Below are positions 1 through 14,100 of a stretch of DNA of 64,000 nucleotides, piece after piece. Both the position numbers and the translations under genes were made by a program. Under the pieces are notes generated by a model. That model saw only the letters and a program-made list of their open reading frames with translations, did no database searches and was not told where the DNA came from. The stretch is from assembly GCA_914767715.1 (NCBI GenBank), contig OU612074.1:10016062-10080061 (forward strand), written 5' to 3'. Every line of letters starts with the position of its first letter. Positions within the stretch are counted from its first letter, which is position 1. The DNA is from Membranipora membranacea (lineage: Eukaryota > Bryozoa > Gymnolaemata > Cheilostomatida > Membraniporidae).

Positions 1-287
1 ATTCAAGGTTCGATTGTAGGTCTATGGGGGGAGGGGTTGATTCTATTGTACTGTACCATGGTGTACTTTAATTTAATTTGAATTAAAGAATATAAATATG
101 AGATTCTTCTTGATTTCTTGCTTACTCAGCCTCAAGATCCTGCAGCTTCTAATGTAAGAAGGCAGTTTCCCCCCCCGCATTGTGTATCTGAGTTATTAAG
201 ACGACTAGAAGTATATTAATTTTGACAAATTTGTACCCACAAGGTTCACAAGAAAAACTAGTACCTAGTAGTTTTAATATTCAGAGG

Positions 288-388
288 CCCCCCTAAATGC
301 CTTAGATATTAGCCACCCCTGGGCTGAGAGTGTTACACCCCCCCCTAAATGCCTTAGATATTAGCCACCCCTGGGCTGGGAGTATTAC
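288..388. repeat. Tandem duplication, two 52-bp units
   Basis: Two nearly identical units, each starting CCCCCCTAAATGCC, follow each other with a 52-base period (288 and 340) and end in GAGAGTGTTAC or GGGAGTATTAC. No open frame crosses them. The rest of 1-735 shows no gene or RNA that I recognise. Confidence 0.85.
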
Positions 389-729
389 CTTCATATTGTT
401 TAATATTGGTCACAATGTCAACACAATTACCATGTTACCGCTGATACGGCTTATCAGCTGATATTAAAGCCCTATAGCCGCAGATCACTTCAGTCAGTTT
501 CATGTATTTTCGGGCACTCATATGACGCCCTTAATACCAGTGCTTAATTTGAGAAGGTTACAGGCTATGAGCCGGAGATAAATGGTAAGGAATGCTTGTT
601 CAATATAGGTTAGCTAGAGAAGAACTCCACATACACTGTTGGGTCGCCGCCTCTGCTCACGTTGGATTTCTGCTGCTGCTCTCTAAATCACACAGGTAAG
701 ATACATTCTTATAAGATAAGATACGATTT

Positions 730-1190
730 TATTGAAACTCTCGCAGAAACCATGGGGTCTATAATGGAGCAGTTGTTAAATGAATAAAAGGAAAAAATTC
801 AAAAATGTAGTGTGACACAAAAACTACATTAATTGACAAAAAGCTGCTGGCATACTTTGCAGTGCAGCAATTGGGTACACATCCCTGTCGATTGTTGTGC
901 AGTGTTCGTGTGGAGCTGTTACGTTTGAATATACTGTTTAGACTTAGAGGACGTTTCTCATCCCTAAGAAATATTCTGGTAATAGACAGCGCTCCTATCA
1001 TGAAGAAGCAGAGATGGTACAGAAAACTCCCTAGTCTGAGCCCCCCAGACTTTTGCCCCTCACCCGACGGCCCACAAACTCTCCTCCTAGCAGTTGGTCG
1101 GACGGATAATATCGAGGGCATGTTTTTGGCTCCTTTCAAGTGTGCCTCTGTTTCGCTTAGTGCCAAACTATTCTGTAGATCGCTGGCAGT
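730..1190 (-). pseudogene. LINE-like relic, 3' end (copy 1)
   Basis: This stretch aligns by eye at DNA level with 27965-28338 and 44100-44487. Shared landmarks are a CTCTCGCAGAAA-type start, a TTTGCAGTG block, a GTACAC block and a TATCATGAAG-type block. Conceptual minus-strand translation of the other copies gives a LALERIQKQDIKIIHP-type segment, which looks like the weakly conserved region after the reverse transcriptase of non-LTR retrotransposons. Frames are broken here. Near 1031-1070 the relic carries a separate GC-rich motif, GTCTGAGCCCCCCAGAC, also present near 15400. The LINE assignment rests on general resemblance, so confidence is modest. Confidence 0.35.
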
Positions 1191-1873
1191 CAGGTAGATT
1201 TATAACAGCCCTTTTTGAGATCGGTTCTGAAGGTTTGTATCACCCTCGCTTGGGGTGATGGCATGCAGTCCTACCTTAGCCTTGTCACCCGGCCACTGGT
1301 TTTGATGGACGCTTGACAAGGATAGTCCGTCCTGAGTTCAGATCTATTCACTTTTTTTAAAAATCTCCATTCAATAAATCGACCTGGCTATTTAGTTACT
1401 CTGAAATGCTGACGCATGTCAGCTTGGATGCCCCCTAAAAGGTGGTGTAACCATAGAATTGCTGATTCGATATTGGGTGCCTTATTTAATTTAGTATGAA
1501 TACCATCACAAAGAATTTGGTGTGACGACCTGTGTTCAATTTTATTAATTAGGGGCTGCTACATGTGAGGTACTGATATTAAATTGCCTCTAAAGGTCAG
1601 AGATACACAAGATAATAGTGTAGTTTCGATGTCAGTGTGGTTTCAATCAGTTTCAGCAATGACATGACATTACAAATCAAGAGTTTTTGTCTGTGGCTTG
1701 AGCAGATGTTCACACTCAGGTTTAGCAGTCAGAATTTGTGTTGATATGGCTTCACAAATTCAATGTGAGGTAGCAATCTCAGGTGTGGAAGTTGATCTCA
1801 GGTGTAATGTTTTGTCAGAGTCTTTTCAATCATCCACTTTTTAATCTAAAGTTCACCTCAAACTCGTATCTTA

Positions 1874-4403
1874 CCCAGCGGGCAAATAGTTGTCTAAACT
1901 GAGTTGGAAAGAGGTTACCGGAAGAGGCTGAACACTGTTGCCAATAGTATGCCATATGGACCGGTGGAAGAGGTTGCCAAAAAGGGATTTTTAGCAACCT
2001 CTTCAAGAAGTTTAATAGAGGTTTTATATCCTTCTCAGGGAAGGATATATCAGGGATATTATTAACTGTCTCTATCCAATATTATCCGATATTAAGATTA
2101 TATCGTTAAATTATTTGTTATATTTATTTATTTTATAAAATTACCTAGAAGGCCTGTGGGAGAGGGAGTAAGAGGTACTAGCTGAGTGGGGTCTGTAGTG
2201 TGCTTCTGCCTTGCTAAGAGCATTTAGCATTTGGTATTTAGATACCTAGCAAGAATAATTGATTAATATTTTAACAAATGTATCACTTCCTGACCACCAC
2301 TTGTTGTGTTGCGTATTAAGTGGTGCCAGAAGCAATTGATTCAATCAATGGCCACGTCTTATTTGCCTATTTCACATTTCTTGGATGTGATACTGGTTCA
2401 CAGGAATTATTTGAGGATGCTCATGTCTTATTTGATTACTTGGTGTCTGGATGTAAAGCATTCTCAAAAACAAGCACTTCGCTAGGGGAGACAAATGCTA
2501 CATTGGTCTGCAAATTACATCGACCTCACCGTGACAACCATTTTTACACTCAGCCTAGACCTCTAGGATTGGTACTGCAGTAAATTTGTACCATCGAAAC
2601 CCAGGGCTCTCAACCTGGGAGGATTCGAAACCTGAGTTTTGATATTAGCATGTCATATAGTGGTATTTTAAAGGTGTAAAACACCCTGAGCATAAACAGC
2701 TGAGGGTACGCCTGAGATGGCACAGAAATATTGTCGGGTGAAACCCCTGATATTTGAAGATTATGTCCAAAGAATAGCTGGCAAAGCAAGTCAAAGGATG
2801 TATGTTGTTAAAAAAATGTTGCATCTAAGTTCAAAGCCATTAGCTTTCATGATGTTCAAAGGTTTTGTAGTTTCCCTCTTGATATACTGTCTGCCTGTTT
2901 TGCACATGAGCATATGTACCATAGACAAGAAATTACTAAGCAAAGTTTTTAATGTTGCCAAGAATTTGAGGCTTGACGTAGGCGACCTCGATATTATTGT
3001 GCTGTTTTGCTGATGAGCATCACATCAAACACAATTTTTTTAGAGCGATGCCCTCAAATGCAAGTTCCATACTCTAGCAACAAGCTCCTTTATTGACAAA
3101 GTATATGCATCCTTTTCTCGCAACATTTCATGTTTGTGATAGCAAGTAAATCAATAAAAACCTAGAGCATTTCTTGTAAACATAAAATCGTAAACAATTT
3201 TAGATTTGATCCAGATGAACCAATTCATATGGACTAACCAAGGCCGTCGCCACAGGCGAAAATGTATCCCCATGATGATAAAATATGATGGTTGTAGAAA
3301 TATTCATTTAAAGGCTGACGAGTCGAGGCGCCGTGGTTGAAAGCCATAATCAATGTAATTTGATGCTATTGAAATCATTGCCTGGATTTATCCGGTTCAC
3401 CTGCAAAATCACTTTTTTAACATGTCTAAACTTCTATTTAGACATAATAATCTATTTCGCAAATCACTGGGATTGGCAGTTCAATAAGAGCATAGCTTAT
3501 CACAAATGAAATAAAATACCTACAACAAATACCACACATTATTCTCATGCAAAAGTTTGATGTTATCTTTATTATTCATCTCAGTGGGGGTCTGGGTGTA
3601 ATGCGTCGATATTCTATAACGCTTAGAAACCATTGTTTTTAAACAATTTTATTAAGTGTTTCATAAATAGAATTTATTATTATTAGTGTATTCAAATTAG
3701 AGACTAGATTCATTCAATCATGTCAAGTTCGGTACAAGCTAAATTTAAAAAGCATTCTCAAATGCTAATTGGAATTTAGCCATATCGATTTCAAATAAAT
3801 GACTTGAATAGGCAGCGCAGTGAGAGTATTTATAATCTTTGGTATTATTAGTTTAGGCAGTGCAGTATTATTTACATAGCTTATCACAACTAGAATCTAA
3901 TACTTGATCATTCATTAATAATATGGCATAAATTATTGTAAGGCAACATTTAGCATTGTTTATATATTATTCATCTCTGCCAACGAGCAAAATCTGAGTT
4001 TTTAGCTTACATTCTCAAATCCCCTGAGTAGCCTGAGTTGAACCCAAAAATCTGAGTAACTCGGGCTAAACCTGAGTGGTTGAGAGCCCTGTCGAAAACA
4101 ATGGGGAGTAAACTGTTCTCATGCTGGAGCCATACTAATAGATGGTAAATACATTAATATTTGAGTGTTGGCTATGTGTTGTCAGTCCAGAAAGGTTATT
4201 TCTGCAACCGCCAATGGCAAGAAAATAGAGTATAAAAGCAGAAACATCTACAACCAATTATATCTGTTGCTGGGAAATTGAGATATCTGGCTCCCTCTGG
4301 CATACCTATCAAAGACAGGTGATGTCAGAGGATATTGGCCAACAATAAAGCTGCCCATTGGCAACCTCTACAAAAGGTTGCTGGCTAAATTTTGCCGGCT
4401 GGG
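1874..4403. mobile_element. Candidate 2.5-kb DNA transposon with 13-bp TIRs
   Basis: The left end reads CCCAGCGGGCAAA (1874-1886) and the right end TTTGCCGGCTGGG (4391-4403), inverted repeats with one mismatch. Both are flanked by TA (1872-1873 and 4404-4405), as in Tc1/mariner-like insertions. Internal sequence near both ends repeats GAGGTTGCC and CAACCTCT in opposite orientation. I find no transposase frame, so it would be non-autonomous or decayed. Alternative: two unrelated short ends that match by chance. Confidence 0.45.
2717..3013 (+). pseudogene. Non-LTR retrotransposon RT C-terminal fragment
   Basis: A 98-residue open stretch contains KASQRMYVVKKM, then FKGFVVSLLIYCLP, then IDKKLLSKVFNVAKNL. 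This order resembles the segment just after the catalytic reverse transcriptase of jockey/L2-like LINEs: a KAxQRLxxLRKL helix, then SxLxYCxPVW, then LxRVxxxA. The catalytic YxDD part is absent and no flanking frame continues it, so I read it as a dead fragment. It lies inside the candidate transposon at 1874-4403. Confidence 0.5.
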
Positions 4404-5820
4404 TAGGAACACAGGCTTTATAATGTGAGTTGCATCCCTTACCATTATATTTTGATCACAGTCAATATCCATTGATAGTTATCTTCCCTTCTGTAAACTA
4501 ATCGTATTCAAAATTTAACATCCATCAATCCTTCCCCATGTCCAATAAAGAAACAGCATGGTGGCCTTTATGTGTACCCTCCCCCTTCAGCTCTTGTGTG
4601 GGACTCAATCTAAGTCCTATTTTAACTCAATATTCCCATCTGTCCCTGCACTAAACAATCAATACAAAGGTAAACAATAAACATTTAATCAAGGCTTGAT
4701 GTGTACAGTCCTACAAATACATTCAATCATTGATGTGATGCCAACCTTTATACAGCAATGCTAATTGTGACATTCATAGTAAAAGCATTTACAGTTTATC
4801 ATTCTGAAAGAGAGGGTTTTACTAGAATGTAGACTATGTAAATTTATATTGTATTAAGAACTTGATTGAGGCTATTTGTAAACAATAATGTTAAGAAACT
4901 AAATTTGTCAACAAAAGAAGCTAGCATTTATAGAGCCGCTTTATTGAATTCTTAAAAGTTATTTGCTACAAATTTTACAATACAATGCTGCCTTAATAAT
5001 AGGAGTACTGGCAGCAGCAGAACGTAGCACATTAACTAGTATATTCAGTACGAGACATTACTGAGCAGCACAAAACTTTCTCTCAGGCGAACTTTTGATA
5101 TCTGAGTTACCTTTTTCTGTGAAGTTGTGTTATTGACAGTGCTGCCAACAGACAATACTACCACTAATATGGGAATCGCAAAGCATGAGGGTAAGTGTGT
5201 ATGGGTGGTAGGTACACCAGATGGTGCCGGGGGCTGGTCTATTTCACCATGAAAGCCCCCCGAGTAGGACTAAAACCCACGACTCCTGCGGCATCAATTA
5301 CATTGTGGTTAATAGAAAGCGTGCTTACTGATTTCACCATCTCACCATCCTCAAACCATTAACCTAGCTGCATATGGTATACTAGGAGAGTAAAGAGTTA
5401 CGTTGCCAAACATGCTTGAAATAGAGTTATTTATCACTAGCTAAAATTCGCACAATCTCTTTACTTCATATATAGGCTTTCACCTTAACTAGCCACAATT
5501 TGGTGCTAGCTATCATTAAGTCACCTGCAAGCTGGCTGAACTAGACTCTAGCTAATAATTAGTCCCCTAGGGTTGTTAGTTCAGACATTGCATTCAGAGG
5601 GCAAATAATTTTTATGAAAGTCATTCATACAAGCTGGTTCCAATAGCTCAGGTTTTAAGGCTGACTCAGGTTGGGGCGCTGTCCTACGTCCCTAGATAAC
5701 TGTGTATACATGCAAGCTGTTACATATATCAGGAGCGTGTAGGTATGCAGGTTACAGAGCTTTGATGAGTCCCATAGATACAGTCATAAAAACACCCTGA
5801 TTGGTTAAATATTAGCTAGA
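4404..5820. other. Stretch without recognisable gene
   Basis: No supported coding region. Around 4550-4610 there is a fragment (AACAGCATGGTGGCC followed by CCCCTTCAGCTC) shared with the SINE tails near 9030 and 25960. Around 5255-5300 a reversed tRNA-like B-box (GGGTTTTAGTCC on the minus strand) suggests another SINE fragment. Confidence 0.4.
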
Positions 5821-5821
5821 C

Positions 5822-5888
5822 TTTAATTTAGCTAGTAGGGGGCAACTTATTAATGTCAGCTAGCACTGGATTTACTAGCTAAATTAAA
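5822..5888. repeat. 67-bp inverted-repeat element (MITE-like)
   Basis: Perfect 16-bp arms, TTTAATTTAGCTAGTA (5822-5837) and its reverse complement (5873-5888), bound a 35-base centre. It could form a hairpin or be a very small MITE. Flanking target duplication is not clear. Confidence 0.6.
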
Positions 5889-6137
5889 AAGGGTGAGTAA
5901 ATACTTGGCATTTCAATATTTATCTTCGCCCAAAAATGCGTAGATCTCAACTTGTGAATATTTTATTACTCTGGTCGCCGGCTTCCTTAGTTACTCATAT
6001 AGATAATAAATCCACAGGTAGAGGCAGTTTGTCATGCGCTGTCTGCTGTGTTTTATCACAGTTTTTATGTTTGTATATTGGTTACGAGGGTGGGTTCTAT
6101 TTGCGTTGCTCACCAAAAGGTAATAAATTATGATAAG

Positions 6138-6640
6138 TTTAGCCTGGGTTCTTGACACATAGTCTGTAACCAATGCTATGTTCAATAGGGTTATATGTGG
6201 GGGTGGTGCATCAAAGCTTGGTTCTTGACACATAGTCTGTAACCAATGCTATGTTCAATAGGGTTATATGTGGGGGTGGAGCATCGAGTTAACCTCCAGC
6301 CATGATAAGACAGTGTAGCATGTGTTCTTGTCGCACATACAATGGGTTAGGATTTGTCACTATTCTGGTCTAAAGAGGGCTAACGCCATTTTGTTCATAA
6401 ATATTTCCTCAATGCCTGACCCTGGATGACGTTGGTTAGCTTTGAATGATAAATAGGGGTTTCGGGTGTGTATAGCCTGTGTTCTCGACACATAATCCAC
6501 CGTTATGGATTTAGAATTATTCTGTTTTCACGAGGGCTTACAACACTTCTTTTTAACTACATCCCAAAGCCAACCTGAATGGGAAGGGTTGTCCTCGAAT
6601 CTTGATAAATGTAGCCTGGGCTCCTAACACATTCCGTTGG
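6138..6640. repeat. Decaying tandem repeat with GTTCTTGACACATA motif
   Basis: Two nearly identical units of about 76 bp sit at roughly 6147-6213 and 6219-6289, both containing TTCTTGACACATAGTCTGTA and GGGTTATATGTGGGGGTG. Weaker copies of the AGCCTGNGTTCTNGACACAT heading recur near 6318, 6475 and 6612. The small open frames over this region are repeat artefacts. From 6640 to 8101 I see no gene. Confidence 0.65.
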
Positions 6641-8101
6641 TTCAGGTCGCAATAATACTTCACAAGTTGGTGAGTAGTATTATTGACTTGGTGAAGGTGC
6701 TGGCTGATGTTGCTTGAATCAAATACATTTTTGAACACAGGGTGGTGGATTTAATTATTTGATGGTTGGCTTGAAATGGCTTATTGGCTGGTTGGTTAGT
6801 TGGTAGGTTGATTTGCGCAACCACTGTGAGGCACTAGTTTATAACTTGTGACACATAATGGCTGCTCAGATCTCCGCCGAGAGCTACTTCTCTCCATCTG
6901 AGTGCTGAGACCTATCCCATACTGATAAGGAGCAGGGTGGGTGATAGCCAGGAATCGGTTATCAATTACATCCTTAAAATCGGTTTTTACCAACCATGTA
7001 TAGCCTTGTCACATGGTCACCTGGCTCTTTGATGATGTTTTTATTTTAATAATCTGAAAACTTAATTAAGGTCTGATAGCACAGATAGAGAAATATCCAT
7101 ACGTTTATCATTATTTTATCGAGCCTCCCAGTTTGTTTCCAACGCTTTGTTTGCTTTTTAGTTGGTAAAGTTCTGTCTAAATCACAGGGCCAGTTGATTA
7201 AATTTTCCACTGCCACAGAAGCATTGTCATCCAGTTTACTTGTATCAGAGAGTTTGGGACATAACCCTAACTCCCTGCTTGTATATAAACATTCAACTTT
7301 TCTACTTTGAAGTTGTCTGTTTCCTTTATTTCTGCTCCCTGACTCTGCGTAGTGCGCATACTCAGTGTGGAGTGAATGACCTGCGAGATAATGCCCTAGA
7401 TTCGGATAAAAGTAAATAATGATGTTAGACTAAAACAAAGGTACATAAGACTGGGAATATAAGCTCAACGAGCCAATAGAAAAAGTCATATAAGTAATAT
7501 ACCTGTAAAAAGATAAATCGGGATCCAAGTATCAATATGATAGGCTATACAGTACTGTATGGACGATAGGGTGTTATTCCTAGGTTGTTTAGGATCAAGA
7601 TAATAGTGGAATGATTTGGTCATTATTCCTGTAAATCACTAATGAGGAACATTGGAAATATGTAGGAGTTATTATTATTATACATCATAATAAATACATA
7701 AATGATACCTGTTACGTTGTGTGACAGGGCTCTCTACAGGGGTGGATGTAATATTGCCTTGCCAATAGGGGGTTAAAAGAGCACTGATTGCACATATATC
7801 ACAAATACTGGTTCTGGAATGGTCACAAATTAAAACAGTTTGAGAGTCATCTATACTCATGTATGTATTAATGAAACTTCTGCTGCCAACATCCGATTAC
7901 GATTACTTGAGGGTAACTTCAAATCCGATACACAATACGCCCCTGCAAAATAGGCGCTGCTAGATAGCCTCTTGCATCAACATTCTAGCATCCCCTGCAC
8001 AAGTTTGTAACCAGGATATCTCGCAGGCAGCTCTTTGTATCAAATGATCAGAACTTTTTGTTGAGCAAATTTATTAATAGTCTGAGTTTCCTAGTTGCAA
8101 C

Positions 8102-11100
8102 ATGGGTGGATGTATAACTAAGACAGCTGCCCCCCAACGGGGCAACCAACGGGGCAACAGTAGTAAGTTTTTTCACTACATGAAGTTTTCTGGTGTTGCG
8201 ATGAACTATTGTCCATTTCCATAGAGCTTTGTTGAGGGCTGTTCTCTACAGTTGTAAGTTGATTTTTTTGTTTTTCTGACGTTACCTGGCTTAGAATCTG
8301 CAGAAAGTCTTGCCAAGTCAAAGATCAACTCTTATTAAATTAATTAATAATAAGATACCGAGTGTGATTACTCTTGACAGTAATGACAAAAGTTTCTCTT
8401 TTTTCTTGCAGTCCCTGCTATGTCTGGTAACAAATTCGCTGCAGATTGTCTCGAAGCTCATAATGATAAAAGAAAGAAACATGGAGTATCCAAGCTGAAG
8501 CTGAACTCAGAGTTGTGTGTCCTCGCTCAAAACTATGCCCAGCAGTTACTCAGGTAATTATTTATGGACTCCGGAGATGCCCCCTTTGTCACACTAGCCA
8601 TGTGATTTACTAGTTCTTGTGTATGAGGTAAATGTACAAAGGGTAGTGGCCGACTACTCAGTTTGTTAGAGTGCCTGTCGTCCACCACTCTGCGCATGTG
8701 ACAACTGTTGAGGCATATGTTCGTCTCTGCAGCATAGGGCTTGAACTAATTCACCCAGTCTGAGTACACAAATTGGGAAAGCAATGGAAACCCATAATTC
8801 AGAAATATTTGAGCCTAGATGGAACACTGGCTTTGAGGTCTCATAACCTTGAACACTGGGAGGTGCCTTTCTTGATGGAAGGCAGCGCCACCACGCCTGT
8901 GCTGCAGAGATAGACTATGTCATAAGGCTATTCTGCAAGCACAGTGGTCCTCTACTGCAAGCGATGGAGATCCTGGGTAGAATCCCGCTGACTTCCTGGT
9001 TCGCTCGAGGTGTGCTCCGATTTAGAAACAGCATGGTGGCTTTTATATGCAGCCCCCTTCAGCTCATGTATGGTACTCAGTGTAAATAACTGGGATCAAG
9101 TTGACACCAAATATGACGACCTGCTGACCTATAATTCTCAGTCTTTGAACTGAGACAGAACTTGTGATTGCATCCAGCATTTAACCAACATCATCTCTGA
9201 CCGATGGAGTATGGATTAATTTATTCATTCATATGGCCTTAGTATAATTTGCAAGGAAAGGGGGGGTGGTGCTGCTCCTCAATAGAGAGGGGGGGCACAT
9301 ATAAAGTAAATAGGTTGAATTTACTCTTATGATAAGATATACTCATGCAGTGTGATCACCGTAGTCAGTGAGCTCCTCAACTGAAGACCAAAGAGTTGAC
9401 AGGTTATAATCAGCCCTCCGTTTCTCCTTGGTTACAACACAGAATACTCTTTATAAATATGGGGCTTGTGTGAAATTTGGCTGCATTTAACTTAGTCTCT
9501 CCTGTAAAGCCTTGTCAAGACATGTTTTGATAAGACAGTCTATCAAGCTCCATACAAAGAGACCTGAAGTAAAGTTGTATCATACAAACTATAAAATCCA
9601 GGCTGGCTTCAAATTTAGCAAATACCATAACAATTTGTAGATTGCTGTATCCTTTTTCTCTACGTACCTGTTGCTAAATTCAAAGTACCGGATTCATGCT
9701 AGCTCAGCTCGCGTCATATCACGGAAGTGGCGGTTTGTGTGTGAGTAGAAGGGCATGTGTACCCACAGAGATATTGCGTTGTAAGAACAGACGTATGAGC
9801 CAAACCTCATCCAGTTTGCTGAAAGGAACGGTTGGATGTAGGTCCATAGCTGTTGTGTGCGGGGAGGGGAATTCGGGTCTGGTCGATAGGCCGTATAGGT
9901 TTCAATTTCCACAAGCGCAATCTCTAAATGTCCCAAACTCCATGGGTGTGGTTATAGATAAAACTATGGGTGTGGTTATCACAAGCATCAGTTATACGCA
10001 AACTTGTAGTTGTCTTTCCTTTCTTCTGTTATAAATAACTCAAAGGGATTTATGTCCTGTGCATTGAAGTGCCTGTCTCGGACATCAAGTGGTACAATCA
10101 CAGACATAGACATAGAAATAGACATGAATTTTGAACTGACTAACTAGAGTCGGCCAACCTCCGTTGTATTGAATTGTGATTCTAAAACTCCGCCTTCCCT
10201 CTATGTCATTGGTCCAAATTCTTTCAACCCTACGATGCTACAATCACTCCCACATTTCATCTTTTTTTGCAACAAAAGTGGAACTGCCTGTGATGTGGTT
10301 ACTTCAATGCAGACCATTATTGCTTATTATTGGACTTTGGAATAGTGTCAAATATCATTTATCTTTGCCCATAGTTATGTAGCGTCCGGTGATCCTTGCT
10401 GGTATGTTAGAATATTAGGCAGCTGCTAAGGTTTGCACTTCAAGAAATGCGCTATAGTTTCTAGGAAACATCACTACTTCAGTACATTAAATGGACATCT
10501 CCAACTCTCTAATAATAGTCCTCCTCTTGACTCTTATAATTCATAATTTTTTACAAAGCACATTGCCTTTATATCAACAAGCAGTCATTAAACCTGCTTG
10601 CCCTGCGTTTGATTCACTGAATGAACATGTGATACTTTTCGAGCTATATAATTAATCCATCCATTGCTCATGGAATTCATGAGTCAATTACACGGAAGTT
10701 ACACTCAGCTCACAAAGTCTATCAAAGTGTCAAATAAGCTGTAATAAACAAACATCAAATATCAAATGAAGCAATGTCACACGATCACGGGATGATGAGG
10801 TTTATGACTGGTTCAGCTGAAAAGCTCTGCTTGTGAACTATAGTCCTGCCGTCTCCTCAGTATAATAGGATTACCTAATATTGAGACTACATGAGGGTAG
10901 TGTTATGTTAGCTTCTGACCACAGTGGACTAGTTTAATTACCTACATTGTCAGTTTGATACTTAGACCGTGCCTTGATAGACTGGTTATAATCTTGTCTC
11001 GGTCTCCACTTATTTGAGCTACACAGCTGTTGGTAGCCAAATCGTACAAAGGTTTGTCTACAATTTTGACATATGTGGCATTATACCAGTGTCGCCCTGT

Positions 11101-14100
11101 GCTCGGCTTATTTGCGCTGCTGAACTTCACTCCCGTCTCACCGCTATCGCACCACTGTCACACCGCTGTCACACTGCTGTCAAACTGCTGTCACATCACT
11201 TTATTCGTCTGGAAGCCAACAGTCAGCTATCAAAGGATTATAGATAATGGCCGGGAAGCTGAACATAAACACTCGGATGTATTCCTCTCACCAACAGAGA
11301 ACACAGATTACGATCAGGCAAAACCAGGCACAGACAACAGCTGTGCATACATCCAATGCACGGCAACCACCAATGGTGCACACAACCCACCAGTGGCCAC
11401 CACAAGTGGTGCATACGACCCACCAGTGGCCACCATAAGAGGTGCATACAACCAATCCACGGCAACCACCAATGGTGCACACAACCCACCAGCAAAAACA
11501 ACCAGCGGTATACTCAACTCCCCAGCGGAAATCACCAGTGGTGTACACTACCACTTGTACATTCAGGTATTCTCTGCCTCAGTTCAAGGCTCTCAGATTA
11601 TCCTGTCTTGTAGATCACAAGAAATAGATATTCAGGGGGGTCTTTTAATAAGAAAGAGTGATGCATTACTAAAGCAAGTTATCACTATCACATCGCTCAA
11701 AGTTATCACTCACTTGGTCTTTCAATGAGACAAAAAAGCTCCCAGATCGCTCACTCAGAATGTATATAGCTCTATCATTGAGTGAGCGATCTGAAAACGA
11801 GACCCCTAGCAGGCATTGCTCACACACTGAGTGAGCGATCAGATCGCGATTTTGGCTGTTTCTAATTGAAAGACCCCCCCAGTTGTCCACTCTTAATCGC
11901 TTAAAATAATTCACTTACAGATTTTTGCCTCAATGACTGTAACAAGTTGTTTTCAGTTTGACCTTTTGAAGATGCATGGGAGTAACGCAAATTTCTTGTA
12001 GGCAGTAAACCCCTGTTTGAATTTTTAGCTGAAGCCAGTTTACCAAGTTTCCGGCTCCATTTGGAATGAGAGATAAATTCTTTCAATTGATGTAACAGCT
12101 ATTCCTAGAGTAACACCATTGTAGCCCTCCTCAATCTAATGGATCATCGCGGTTTTGAGCTTATACAAGTTTTTTTGAGGTATCTATGCTTCACCGGCAC
12201 CCCGAAGATAAGAAAAGGTTTGGTTTGTCTAAATCCAGGTATAGGAAGTCAAAACCTTGTCACGTAGCTATTTTTTAGTGGCCTTCCAACAAGGCTCAGG
12301 AAGTTTGAAAAGAAATCATCCAGTCCTACAGTCCTAATGCTTAGATCACTGCTGGTAATGTTATAATCAAACAAAAGATTAACTTACAGGAGCCCGTCAC
12401 TCGCTGCCTTCTAACTGGCGTGTTTAATCCGGCGCTGTGAGTGTGGCGTTTAGTCCGACAGAATGCCAAACAATGAAGCTAAGGCTGATGTTGTGTCTAA
12501 ATGATTGTTGCCCCATAGTTCAATTTGAGTTTAAAATTGATAGTTCAGTTAGAAATAAGGCCGTCGGTGAATTTTTTGTGGTTGATGATGATGATTGATA
12601 TCAACTTTAACTTCTGTACTGGACTACAATAAATCAATAAATTTAATTTACACTTTATTTGTACTTTGTATCAATATGTCCCTTGTTTTTCCACCCTACT
12701 GGAGACGTCAGCGTCTTGACACTCCAAACGTAGACAGAACGATAATACTTGACCTTAATGGATACCATATTATAACACTGATTGTTGTCAATCTCGATAA
12801 TTGTCGTTTATTTATGGCAGGTCTGGTGAGTTGAAGCACAGCGGTCACCAGTACAAAGATGTTCCCCTTGGAGAGAACATTGCCAGCAAGACCTCATCCA
12901 ATATGGCCGCCGAATACACTGGTAGGCTAACTACACCATCAACGGATCATGTGTATCTATGAATTAACCTAAGTACCTAACAAGTAACATGTGTACCCAC
13001 CCCTGATCCTCTAAATTGCCTTCAAGTTGACACCAAATCCCTTTTGAGGACACTCGGGCTACATTTATAAATTATTGCTCTGGAGGTCAGGGACTTTCAT
13101 GGGTTAAAAGGTTTCCCTAAGAGTTTCTTATCCTGGCAATGAGTATACAAGTTGATTTGTTGGCTAACGCCTTCCATTCCATCCCTGCTTTAAGGGAAAG
13201 CTTTGATAATAGAAATGTTTGTGCCAGATGTCCTGGTCAGTGGTGACCTTAAAATTTGTACACAGACCATAAATTGGTTATCACAATTATTTTCAAAATT
13301 TACTGCCTTTAATTTCAAATTGGAATGTTACTTGATATGATATCATAGTTATGCTTCATTCTGGTCATTAAAAACAGGTAGCCTGACCTTGTTCATTGAT
13401 GGGGTCTGTGCTGGAGATTGCTTGTATGGTGTTATCGCCAGTACAGTGAATTTGCACATTTCAGAATACCTCATATGCAGGTGTTTTGCTCTGTTTAGTT
13501 GGCTGTATATACCATCGAGGTCAGTTTTTTTCAAAAGGGTGCCTTATAGCTGTGGGGTGCCTTATAACTTGAGCATTTTTATTTTTTCCAAGGGAGAAGC
13601 TTCACTTATAAGGCCGGTGCCTTATAAGTGAGGTATTACAGTATATTTGATTCTTGTTTGTCAGGTTCTGAGTGTGTAGATCAGTGGTACAGTGAGATTA
13701 AGGATTATGACTTCCGATCCCACAACACTGGTCTCAAAACAGGTAAGCTATTTCCTTAAGGGAGGAAAATATTGGCAGTAGGATGTATGTGCTGACTTTA
13801 ACTTAAACTTAAAACTTTAAAATTTACTCTACTTCTTTACATTACATTGAATCGCACCTCATGCAACCAAATCATTGTGCTTGGTTAAATAAAGTTACCT
13901 CTGAGTTTGCGTAACTGAAGGGGGCCGAAATTTAACTCTTCTCATGCAGTTTATTTCATGTAACACTCATAAATTGAACATTTATATCTTAAGCATTCTT
14001 TCATATATTTCTTATTTTCCCAACCGTTTATTCTGCGGCTAATCAGCTCCCTAACTTCAACACTATTATCCGATCTTATTATTCTCCAATACTTTTTTAC

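Noticed and set aside
862-1197. 111-residue plus frame overlapping a 135-residue minus frame
   Set aside because: Both overlap a LINE-like relic shared with 27965 and 44100; neither is conserved as a frame.
6138-6640. CRISPR-like array
   Set aside because: Repeats are tandem and diverging, without regular spacers, and the genome is eukaryotic.
11030-11728. 232-residue open frame with 11-residue repeats inside the CAP intron
   Set aside because: It is kept open by a 33-bp minisatellite that also opens frames on the other strand; no family, signal peptide or fitting splice sites.
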